DNA of 64,000 nucleotides from Chaetorhynchus papuensis (lineage: Eukaryota > Chordata > Aves > Passeriformes > Rhipiduridae): positions 5,990 to 69,989 of the forward strand of contig VWYX01000919.1 in the NCBI GenBank assembly GCA_013396525.1, written 5' to 3'. A program made the translations under genes and the position numbers. Every line of letters begins with the position of its first letter. Positions within the stretch are counted from its first letter, which is position 1. The notes under the pieces were generated by a model. That model searched no databases and had not been told where the DNA came from. It saw only the letters and a list, made by a program, of their open reading frames with translations. Of the stretch, positions 25,943 to 36,700 are shown piece by piece.

Positions 25943-26560
25943 GCACCGCGTCCCGTGGCAAAGGCTCCGCGCCTCACCTGCGCCACGGGCGGGAGCCGGG
26001 ACGGAGCTCCCGTGAGGGGAACTCCCGTGAGGGGAACTCCCGGCCCGGGCGGGCCCGCGGGGGCGCGCACGGCGGGTTTGGCGGACACGCGCACGCCGGA
26101 CTCGCGGACACGCGCACGCCGGCGGGGCCATGGCGGGCGGGCCGCCCGTGCTGCTGGGGCTGCGCGACGCCGCCATGGCGGGGCCGGTCCCGGCGGGGCC
26201 GCTCCCCTCATGGGCCACCAACAAGCTGGGCGGCACCGCGGTAGGGCTGGGCCGGGGCGGGGTTGGGCTGGCGGGGCTGGGCCCGGCGGGGCGTGGGGCG
26301 CGCGGCGGGGCCCGGCCCGGCCCGGCCCGGCCCGGTGTGAGCGGTGGTGTCGGTGTTGCAGGACTGGGTGCCGGCGGTGCGGGCGGCCCCGCCGCGGTGC
26401 GCGCGGTGCGGGCGGGCGCTGCTGCTGCTGGTGCAGGTGTACTGCCCGCTGGAGCGCGGCCCCGCGCACCGCGCGCTCCACGTGTTCGCCTGCGCCGCGC
26501 CGCGCTGCTGGGGAGCCGCCCGCAGGTGAGCGGGGGCCGCGGGTGCTTATCACTTATCGC
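25905..26560. promoter_or_regulatory. PDCD2L: CpG-island promoter of PDCD2L
   Basis: Sharp rise in GC and CpG density covering the 5' flank and exons 1-2. There is no TATA box, as expected for a housekeeping gene. The 5' side directly abuts the putative LTR. Short direct repeats (gaggggaactcccg twice, gcggacacgcgcacgccgg twice) lie between 26,010 and 26,125, immediately upstream of the start codon, and may be promoter elements or recent slippage. Confidence 0.65.
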
Positions 26561-29500
26561 TTATCGTTGTTATTGTTATTCCTGCTGCTGGTCAGTGGGC
26601 CCCCCTCACCCTCTGTTTCTCTTTGCTCGGCACATCGAAGCTGGAAGGTGCTGCGCTCCCAGTACTCGCAGGCCCAGGAGAAACAAACTCAGGATGTCAG
26701 CGTCAAACAGGTATAGCCCAGCTCTGCCTGCCCGCGCTGTGCCGGGGCTGGAGCGGGGACACTCTGAACCAGAGCCGCGGCTGAGCTGGATGAGCTGCAC
26801 GCCCTACATCTCCCTGTTTAAGCAACCATAACCTTCCCCCAGAAGCTGCACTCTGTGATAGTTTCCAGTCATGTTCTGTGGTTGTGTGGAGAAGTCATGG
26901 TCACGGAATTTTTGTCACTGCACTGTGCTGTTTGCTGTAAGACAGTTAAACAGTGTTTAACCTCCTGTTTGTGATCTCTGTCAGGCTGGTGTTAAAGTGG
27001 AGATTGCAGTCCAGCTGTACGGCCAAAACTGATACTTAATACTTTAGTTAGTTCAGCTAACTAAACTTTATTTTTCAGCTTCGAAAAGCTGTACTATTTA
27101 GGTTTGGATCTTTAAGCTGCTTTCTATTTTAAATTGATCTCTTTAAATTTAACACAAGCTTTTTAATTTATCTGACTCAATTATTATTAATATACTTGTG
27201 AGGAAAAATGTCATGTTGGCTAAAGCAGATTCACACTGGTGAAGGCAGGTGGGAAGGGTTTATTCAGCTGGTGTATCTGCAGTGTGAAATCTTGGCCTGT
27301 GGTAAACAAGCTTTTACTCTGGTCAAAGCATGGTGTTGTTGTTGTTATTTCCTTCTGTGTTCTGCCCTTTGGGTTGCCTGTGAAGCTGGAGCTGCCCAGG
27401 CAGCTGGCAGAAGCTGTGCCACAGCCAGGGCATGGCAGCAGGATGCACAAAGGGCCACTCAAAGCCTGATGAAGTCTTGTTCTGATTCTCCAGTGTGAAA
27501 TGGTTTTGCCATAACTGTGCTGGTGTGAGAAGTAAATGTGGGTGTGTTGGGAAGTACCACTGTGAGGAGAGTGGGTGCAGTAACACTGAGTATTAGGTAG
27601 GATCTCAGTTCTCTCATCTGTTAGAAGCTGAATTTGAAGTGCAGTAGCATGGCAGACCTTGGCACTGTTCTCTTCCCTTTTTTTTTTTTTTTTTTTTGGT
27701 TCTCAGAAGCAAGAATCGAACTTTTCTGCAAAGGATTGGTGTGAGGATGCAGATGACTGGGGAGCCTGTGATGGAGCAGAGTCTCCTGCATGTGCCTCCC
27801 TTCAGCTGCTTGGCCTAAACGAAGCTGTGAGCAGCGAGGTGGAGTGTGCATCCCAGTTCCAGCAGCTCCACCTGTCTGAGGCTGCCCATGGCCCAGGTCC
27901 CCAGGACACACATCCTGCAGCCAGTGAGGACATGGATGGCCCAGGTCCCCAGGACACACATCCTGCAGCCAGTGAGGACATGGTGATGGCAAGGGCTGGT
28001 TCAGCTCCTGTGTTCCAGCCCTTCTACATTAATGTTGTGGACGAGGAAGACTACACGGGTTTCCTTGATACAGATCATGCAAATAAGCTGCTGAAGGAGT
28101 ATCAGCAGAGAGAGTGTTTTGATTTGGAACAGATGATGTCAGAAAGGTGAGAACAGGTCTGGATTTCATGGTGAAACTGAAGGAATTGTGTAGTTCCCTG
28201 TATGCTTGCTGATAATGGGACTCTCTGAATGGGACTGAACCTGAATGATTTTGTCTGGGAGCTCCTTCAGAAACCATTGGTGTGTAGTGCTGTGCTGGAA
28301 GAACAGAACAGTGCACCCAGTGCTGCCAAATCTGGAGTTACTCAAAGATGCAGCTATTTCTGAGTGACTGAGCACTTGGAATGTTTGTGGGCTCCACGTG
28401 GAGCAACAGATGGTTAATCTCTGACACAATATCTATGCTAAATGGCATGACTTTATATCATGACATTTCATGTCTTTTTCTTTACAGGGATAAGGCTTTT
28501 CTTGTATTTCAGTTGCATTTTTAAGAGTTTGATTATTTAGGGATTTTGGCTAGAGACTGGGATGATGGTAAGACACCTGAAGGTTTAGTGAAGGTTGCCT
28601 GAAAAACAATTGTTGAGCACAGTTACTGAAAATAGTTTCTTAGTAAAGTATTTAACTTAGGTGATCACAGTGAGCACTTACATTTCAGCCACTTGTGCCT
28701 GAATTGTGGACAGCATTGAATTTGTTTATAGCTAAAGTTGCTGTCAGTCACAGAATCTGCATAGAAAACTTTTCAGCAGTGATGTTCCTGTTGAGTTTTG
28801 TTGACCATTATAGAGTCATAGAACTTTAATTATGCTTGATTCAAAATTGAAAAAGACAATATCATAATTTAAAACCACAAAAAATTTTGAGACATTATTA
28901 AAGGAAGGGTTTTTGATGTGATAAAGCAGATATATGGTGGATTTGAGTCCCATGTGATAGTTTGAAACACTGTTAGTAATTGTGTAATTAACACAGAAAC
29001 CAAAAAACTAGAAGTAAAATGTTCACCTACAAACTCCAACAGGAGCTGTCTCTTAACATATGTGTCTTTTTTCAATGTATTTAGTATAATTTAATGTGAG
29101 TGTATATTAACCATTCCTTATTTAAAACACTCATGTCATACTGAAAGCCTTGCTGGACAGTTTGTTTCTTGTTTTCTTACAGTTTTGCAGGTGAAGATGG
29201 TAATGAAAAATATGAGAAGAGTGAAGTCAAAAGCTGGGACCACACATTCCATAAATTCATGAAAAGAATATCTGTGTGTCCTGAACAGATTCTAAGGTAT
29301 GTTGATAATCTGGTTGTAACGGGGAGATACAAATCATTGGCATGGATGGTTGGTACATCAAAATAAATTATTTAATTGGAAATACGTGTATGTTTTAATT
29401 TCTTCATTAAAAAAAACCTGCTGTGGAGGCCGGTGCCATGCCTCTGGTCAGACTTCAGTCCCTGTTTGGGCTTTCTTTATACAGAGTTTTAGTACGTGGG

Positions 29501-31712
29501 AAGCAAACAGGATCAGAGACCGCAGCTCTGGCTGTGGGAGACTTTTGACATAAGACCTGCTGAGAAGAGACCCCAACTGTCTTTGCAGCCTCACTGAAAT
29601 CAGGCACAGAGGTTTTCGAGAGACAGTGTTGAGGTGGAAGTGTAACACACAGTAGTGTGCTGTTGTGATAGATTTACAAGGCTATCTGCTCCTCTGAAAT
29701 TTTGTGACCTATTTGGAATTTCTAATGTCTGTCCTTGGCTGAAGCAAGGAATTACTTGTTTTAAAGCCCCAGTTCTGCAGCTTGTTGTGGCCACCTCTCA
29801 GCAGTCTTCAGGTCTTGTAAATCTGTTGCTTTTCCTAGGACAGAAGCAGGTGTAACCTCAGAGTAGCTGCTCTTCCTGGGAGAGGAGTTAATTCTGGTTG
29901 GGAGCATAGCAAAGAGTAAATCCTAAGTCATTCATAGTACCAGAAAATGCAGGTTTTCATGGATCAGTGTTCCAGGGAGTCCAGTGCTGCCTCTCTGGTC
30001 GGGCTGTCTAAGTGTAGTGGCAGGGCTTTTGTTTACCAACTTCCCAGTACCCGGTGGAACTAACTGGTCCCTTTTTGATGAGGAGTTAAAAGTCTGAGTG
30101 GCTGCTTAGACAGAAAAGAAACATGAGAAACTTTTATTAATTGTCAAAGGTTATACTGGAGATTTTCTAATGCAGAGTGCAAGTGGCATTTTCAGACAGC
30201 TTTTCACCAGATCTGTCACTTTGCAGTGTTATTTGTGCTATTTGAATTTGCTATTCCTCTAAAGCATCAGCTCTGCTGCTCCCTGGGGCTGTCCCTGCTT
30301 ACTATCTTTCCATAGCCTCCCTTTTTCCTCCCTGGGGACTGTTGGTGGGCTCTTGGACTCCCATTTCTCCTGGCTGCAGGGTCCCTGTTGACCTCCAGCA
30401 GAGCACAGAATCTCCTGCTCGGCCTTCAGTGGAAACCATCCTTGGTCTGTGTTTCCTGTCAGTTGTGAAGCTCTGATAGCTCTTACAAATAAACCATCAC
30501 TTCTGAGGCATAGCTACAGTGGTTTTGAGACCTATTCTGTGTTAAGTCTTGTTGAATGTTATCTTTTATATCTTTTATCTGTTTAGGATTCCATTTTTCA
30601 GGGAAGTGTAGTTTGTTTAATGAAATAGTTCTGGTGCGGCATATTTTGGAGGTGTCCATTCAGAGCATTTGTCTCCTTTAAATCCAGCTCTTTCCTTAAG
30701 ATTTTCCAAGCATCAGCCTACCAGCTATTTCCCCCTCCCCATCTTTATTCTTTGTTTAGTGACTCCTTTGCAGCTGAGGCAATGATTCTGACTCAAAACC
30801 ATGTTTTACTTGAAGCAGGTTCAGAGCTCTCAGCAAATCCTGGACACTGTTGCCAGCATATAAGTTTTCATATCAAATTTAGATATTAAAAAAATAATGG
30901 TTTTTTTTTTCCTCCCTGTCTTCTCTCAGGTACTCTTGGGGTGGCCAACCTTTATTCATAACGTGTCCTCCAGCCAACCTGGACCAGGGTATCCCAGCCT
31001 GCAGTAACTGTGGCAGCAGCAGAGTGTTTGAGTTCCAGCTGATGCCCACGCTGGTCAGCATGCTCCAGAGTGACTCAGGTGCTTGACTTGGCTGAGTCAA
31101 TATTTCTAACAGTCTTCTTTTTGGGAGAGTGCAGTGAACTGCAGTTTGGGTTGTTTCCTGCTCCCCACATGTGCTTAACCACAGTGGTGGTGTTGCAGAG
31201 GATCACAGATTTCACTGAGCAAAGAGAGAACTCTGCTTTGTGGAGACTCTGATTGCAGCTTGGCTCGCTCCATAGTGAGCTTTAACAAATGAAGCAGGGA
31301 TAATTCCATGGCCTTGGGAGTAATTTGTCTTTATTGTCTCTTAAAGGAGGCCATGGAAATAATAAATGCTGTGAAATAAGATTGCAGACACTTAAAAAAT
31401 CTCTTTGAAAATTCCGATCTCGCTGCCTTTAAAATGTTTAACATTAGAAAGGAGGAGACCGAATATGAGAAATATTTTCTGAATTAATAACCTGTGCAAA
31501 GACTGAAGTCTAGTGGGAAGCAATAGCCCCTGATTTTGTCACTTTTCATGACCTTATGTACCTTTGTTGCTTTGTTTTTAGATCTGTCAGTGGAATTTGG
31601 AACTGTTATAGTTTACACATGTGAGAGAAGCTGTTGGCCAACAGAACATCAAACCCCTCTTGAAGAATTTATTTTTGTACAAGAAGACCCAGATCAGAGA
31701 TTATTTAAATAA
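26130..31712 (+). CDS. PDCD2L: Programmed cell death 2-like protein
   Basis: PDCD2-family protein. The family is linked to ribosomal-protein (uS5/RPS2) chaperoning and 40S maturation. Exons: 26130-26240, 26362-26525, 26641-26710, 27707-28146, 29183-29296, 30930-31078, 31582-31712, giving 392 aa versus about 358 in human. The N-terminus VLLGLRDA..KLGG, the Cys-rich CARCGRALLLLVQVYCPLE segment, the acidic WCEDADDWG segment, and the PDCD2 C-terminal domain (FHKFMKRI..EQILRYSW..CSNCGSSRVFEFQLMPTLVSML..VEFGTVIVYTCERSCW) follow the human protein in order. Exon 4 contains a 16-codon tandem duplication that explains part of the extra length. A second in-frame ATG lies 15 codons in; the first is chosen because it precedes the conserved VLLGLRDA. 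UBA2 follows in the same direction 1.4 kb downstream. Confidence 0.95.
27887..27982 (+). repeat. PDCD2L: 48-bp in-frame tandem duplication in PDCD2L exon 4
   Basis: Two 48-bp units (27,887-27,934 and 27,935-27,982) differ only at the first base (CAT versus GAT). They encode HGPGPQDTHPAASEDM and DGPGPQDTHPAASEDM, residues 176-207. They lie in the poorly conserved acidic linker between the two conserved domains. Near-identity means the duplication is recent or homogenised, or an assembly artefact. Confidence 0.95.
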
Positions 31713-31713
31713 A
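31708..31713 (+). other. PDCD2L: AATAAA overlapping the PDCD2L stop codon
   Basis: The final codons AAA TAA followed by A create AATAAA across the stop. Cleavage 15-30 bp downstream would leave a very short 3' UTR. A GT-rich stretch (gtgttggtgtgggtttttt) follows at 31,739, as expected for a downstream element. An ATTAAA near 31,932 is an alternative. Confidence 0.5.
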
Positions 31714-32700
31714 TTGTATTTCTCTGCATAGATGAAAAGTGTTGGTGTGGGTTTTTTGGGGGTTTTTTTTACTACAAGTGTGTAATTATGTGACAATTTT
31801 CCCCAGATGTGGTGGAAAATTAAATTTGTTTGATGGCATTGTGCTTATTTCCAGGAATAAGTGACGGAAATGTATTAGGATGCCTCTAAAATGTGGTGAC
31901 AAAACTTGCACACTTCAGTTACACATGGTAATTAAAGTGTAGAGATTGTTTCACAGTTCTAGTTACTCTCAGCATTTGGGGAAAGAAGTAAAGGAGAAAA
32001 CTGCGATGAGAAAACCTTTATCGTATACTGGAAATATCCATCCCTACTAGCAGTGGAGAACTTAATGCCAGCTTGATTTTAAAAAGCAGTTCAGCTTTGA
32101 TTTGACCACGGATTGGAAATTCAGTGGGGAGTGGCTGAAGGGCCTTGCTGTCCCTGCAGCCTTCAACCATGAAGCTTTTCTGTGTTTTTCCAGTGAAAGA
32201 AAAGTTCCATTTGTGTGGTTAAATGAGCTGTGACAGTGCCATGGGTTTGGGTGGGGAGAAGGTGGAGGGCTGAGTGAACTCTTGTGTTCTCACAGGTACA
32301 GAACTGGGGCGGGCTCAGCACCTGCCTTGGTACCACAGTGTGGTGGTGCAGTTTTAGTTAAAACTCTGCAATCTCCTGAGCCTTCCCTGTTGGCTTAGGC
32401 TGAACTGCAGGATCTTAACTGACTGAAGGAAGAGTAATTTAAGTGTCCTTAGAGCATTCTGTACAGGTTTAATGCTGCAACATAAATTAATGCACTGAAA
32501 GTGTGGGTTTAAAATAAGGGGAGGTGGGGAGGAGAGCAAACGACACACAGGGGTGATGGAATGTTTGCAAAACTTTGTAAGGAAGAATTGTAGCTTACCA
32601 CGACAACTTCTAGAGGCAAGTTAGTTAACTTAGGTGAAATCATAAAAATAAATACAAAAAATAAAAATACATTAGAAATAAATTTAAATATATTAAAAAT
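31714..32700. other. Intergenic sequence between PDCD2L and UBA2
   Basis: No ORF or motif of note. The end (about 32,640-32,700) is an A/T-rich simple stretch made of aaataaa-type words, abutting an antisense CR1 tail. It may include distal PDCD2L 3' UTR. Confidence 0.4.
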
Positions 32701-32829
32701 ATCATAGAATATGATGAGTTAGAGGGGACCCATCAGGATCACCAAGTCCAACTCCTGGCCCTGCTCAGGATGCCCCACGAATCCCACCATGTGCTTGGGA
32801 GCATTGTCCAAACGCTTCTTGAACTCTAT
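32701..32829 (-). mobile_element. CR1 LINE 3' end fragment
   Basis: Begins atcatagaat, continues tagaggggacccatcaggatcaccaagtccaactcctggcc, and has the block gagcattgtccaaacgcttcttgaact: the reverse complement of an avian CR1 tail. It is only about 130 bp long, 290 bp upstream of the UBA2 start codon. It belongs to a different CR1 subfamily from the copy at 12.6 kb. Confidence 0.85.
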
Positions 32830-32929
32830 AATAATATCATATCCAAAAATATTAAACATTTAAATATGTATATTTGAACTACAAATATACTAAAAATTAA
32901 TAGAACAAATAAAAATCTGGTGCACCAGG

Positions 32930-33700
32930 AATGCGCTCCTGGGGCTCCCCGGCGGGAGCGGGGCTCGAACTCGCGGCTCTCCCGCCCCGCCGCCGCTTTC
33001 TCGGGCAGTGCGCAGTGCGCGGCCCTCCGGGGCGGCAGGGGGCGCTGCGCGCGCGCAGGCGGCGCTCTGTCCCGGCGGGCCCGTGAGGAGGCGCGCGGAG
33101 CCGCCGCCGTGTCCGTCATGGCGGCGCCGCTGTCGGGGCCGCTGCGCCCCGAGCTGGCCCAGGCCGTGTCCCAGGCGCGGGTCCTGGTGGTGGGGGCCGG
33201 CGGCATCGGCTGCGAGCTGCTCAAGAACCTGGTGCTCACCGGCTTCAGCAGCATTTACGTGGTGCGGGTCGAGGCCGGGCGGGGGCTGGGGCGCTCCGGG
33301 GCTGGCGGGCGGGGGGAGGCCGAGCCCGGGGCCGCGGGTGCCGCTCGGCGGGGGCGCGGTGTCGGCGCGGCCGGTCCGCCCGCCGCTGTGGGTGCGCGGT
33401 TTCAAAGCGCCCCGGCCCGCCAAAGCCGCCGCGGGACCGCCGGGCCGGAGCGCCACAAAGGGGCCGCGGCCTGCGCGCCATCGCCGCCCCCCCTCAGCCC
33501 GGGCTCCCGCCGGGCGCGGGAGCTCCTCCTTCCCCCGCCGAGCTCCGGCCGCCTTCCTCGGGAAGGCCGTATATCTCCGGGAGCCCGCGGATGGAACCGC
33601 CCGGGATACCGCGCTGTGCCGTGTTTGCTGCCCGGCGACACCTTGAAAGTCTCTAGTTTAGCCCGGTGCCGCCTTTGCCGGTGCTGGGGGTGATGGTCCG
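32930..33700. promoter_or_regulatory. UBA2: CpG-island promoter of UBA2
   Basis: Abrupt change from AT-rich flank to very GC- and CpG-rich sequence, spanning exon 1 and the first 440 bp of intron 1. There is no TATA box, as usual for a housekeeping gene. GC-box-like words (ccccgcc, gggcgg) are frequent. Confidence 0.7.
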
Positions 33701-36700
33701 GTGATGATTTGCAGCGAGAAACCCCCCGGGAGAGGTGAACTGTGCCCTTAGACCGCGGGCTGCAAACCCCCTCCGTGCTGGCGCTTCCCGCGGGCTCGTG
33801 CTTTCACTTTTGCTTCCAGATATTAATCTGTGAATGCGTACAGGAAGGGCAGATGTGAGAGGGTAGTAATGAAAACGGGATAGAGAGAAATACTGTTGGT
33901 GAAACTGATTGCCTGGTGTCCAGACCTTTACTGGTTTCTTATTGTGGTGAGGAAGAGCATATGGTTTTAAATCCAGCTAGAGCATAGGTCTGTTTCCTTG
34001 AATACCGTTTTACCAACGTGCCCAGGAGCCACATCTGAGAGTTTTGTGTGACAGGTTGTGAGGAGTTTGGGTTTGCAGGCGGACTTGGTGAGCGGAGCAG
34101 CTCGTATTTAAAACCATATCAGCTTGCAGAAGAAAACAGTTACTGGTTTGCCTGGTTATTCTTACGGCTTGGGCTTTCCTACTGGAATGCTTTATAAACT
34201 TGTAGAATATGTTTAATTCCAAATTGTCCCTTTGGTTTGAGAGCCTATCGAATTTGAACACTGCACCAGGGAAATAAATAACTGCAGAGCAGTGGAAGCA
34301 TTTTCTGCACTGTTCCCTTGGTTTTTTCCCCCTGCTTTATTTACTGTGTCAGGTATGCAGTCCATTATAACAGAGCTTAAAGCTCCTGATTTTCCAGTTA
34401 GTCATTTTGCATAAATCTCATTGGGGTGTGCTTATTGTTTCACTTGTTACAGCTTGAGGTTCGGTATTGCCTTTCAAGGCTGACTTGGTGGGACTCCATT
34501 AACTTAAGGGCCAGTTGGATCAGGGCTATCTTCATATGACAATATCACGGGCAGTGTTTAATTCAAGACAGTAATGTTTTGATAACATAGGGAACAGGTG
34601 GGTACAAGACAAGGTGAGAGCAAAAAAGGAATTATTACATGAAGAGGGAATTTGCTGGTAGCAGAATAAATTGCTTTTGTCAACATTTGTGATATTGCTG
34701 AGGGTTTTCCTTGGTTCTTAAGTGTTAACAAACTTGAACATCTGAAAATACTTTTTATTTTTATAAGTCGTGATTATTTTAAAAAAGAATATTAATACAA
34801 AAAAATTAGTCGTTTTGAATACCAGACAACTGACTAATATGGGGCTTAAGTATAGTGTGTTGAGAGGCTTGTTCTTGTCTTATGAATGAAGAACAAAAAG
34901 AAATTTTTTCAATATCTGGATCTGAATTAACAACATGAGTAAATGTTGTTATGATGCCTTTTCTTCCAAGTTACAAAAATGGGAACGGTGTAGTTGTGTT
35001 ATAAGCGAGCTGTTAAATTCTGGTCATTCTTAGCTAGACTGAAGCTTCTGTTGAGGTCTAATGGTCTCAAGTTTTCTCTCTGGAGAAGAACTCCCTTTGC
35101 TCCCTTTAGTGCTGTAATTCCTGCTTTCAGCAGGAGCTGATGTCTCGTCATCGTCTCCAGTTGAAATCTTCAAAGCTTTCTGGGCAGTGAAGGTTTTAAC
35201 AAGAGTTTTGCACTTTACTGTTTTCCCTTGAGGTTCTTGGGCTTTTTGGCTTTGGACTAAGCAAGCTTTCTGTGTGTCTTATGAGGAAGGAAAGGAGGTA
35301 GAAATGTGAATCATGCAAATACCATTTTCATGAAAAGAGACAAGGCCGTGGGTAGTTACTATGATACCATGGTAGTACTGTTTAACAGTCTCAGCTCTAT
35401 AATACGCTTTTAAAACGTTGTATCTTTTCTGTTTGCTCTATATCCACAAGTGCTTTCATTAACTGTTTAAATAAAACTCTGTAGCTATTGCAGTTCTTAG
35501 TATGTTAAAACTTAGTAGTTCAATTAAAAATATTCCCTTCAGAAAACAGTTTAGTATTGGAGTTTGGATCTGTCATGCAAAGGATGTTCAGTGAGTGTGT
35601 GCCGTGCTTTTTTCATAATTCAGGTTGGGTTAATGAAGTTAGAAGTGTGTGGGAACACCCTGAGTAGGTCATGGTTGAACTTCACACTGCACAGTCAGTC
35701 TGAGAGTGCTCTCTGGGTAGCTGAAGGTGTTACTGTGTTGAGTATGTCAGCATTACCTGTGGGAATTTGAGAGAAATCTCTCTGATGCTCAGAAAAACTC
35801 TGGAGAAGGCTTCTAAAAAGAGTTGTTGATCAAATGAGCTTTAACTGTGCGAAAAGTAGTGGTAACAAAGCTAGGAAAAAATGTCAAAGTTCTAGTTAAA
35901 TCTTTTAAATTCTTGTGGGGGCTAAAGATATTTGAATTTATGCTCTTGCTGTGTGTATATTAATAAATAGAAACATAGCTGTTAGGGGAGTTGCAGTCAC
36001 AGCATCCTTTGAGGCTGCACATCAGGGTGCTTGGTGCTGTATGTTTTTAAACATTTTGATAGTGTGGTTTGGTTTTGTTTTTTATAAGTAGACTTCACAA
36101 TTTGTTAACATGTACTCAGGCGGTTAGTCCTGGGGACAGGCAGTAAAAGCTTTTGCCCTGCAGTGTGTGTGTAAGATGGCTGTGCAGCCCTTGTTTTACT
36201 GCTTCAGGTGCTTAAAGCCATGCTCGTGTAAAGTGGAAGGACCAGTTGGTTTGGAGCAGCCTTTCCTGGGCCTTGGGAAAGCACAGAGCCAGTGTTCGGG
36301 GTGGGCAGTGCAGGGAGAGGCTGGCTGGACCCATCTAGATGGATTTCTGCAGTTTCCCAGCTGAGTTTGCTCCTCAGGAGCTGCCACTAAAATCTTTATC
36401 CCGTGTAAGCAGGACAGGTGGTGTTGATGTTCTGCTCACTGCTGGGAGGGTGTCTCTCGAGAGTCACGTGCATTTCCAGCAGGGACTCTCTTTGTTGTCA
36501 GTAGCCCTGCACTTTTGTCTGGTCCCCTGTCGGCAATGATTGATCACCTATGGATTCCTGAAGATAATTAAGTGACCACTTGTGCCTCTTCAGTTGCTCT
36601 AGTGCTGATGTAACACCTGAAAGGTCGGAAAAGGGCTCTGTAAAGTTTCTGCATTTTGGCCAATTGTTTTTTCTTCAAACTGTGTTAATGGTTTTGTTCC

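Noticed and set aside
28808..28860. tagagtcatagaac word resembling a CR1 tail
   Set aside because: Match is under 15 bp and the neighbouring sequence does not continue into CR1.
32951..32986. tRNA-like hairpin on the minus strand (ggcggga/tcccgcc stem enclosing a GAGTTCGAGCC B-box-like word)
   Set aside because: There is no D arm, anticodon arm or full acceptor spacing. It fits a chance palindrome in the UBA2 CpG island.
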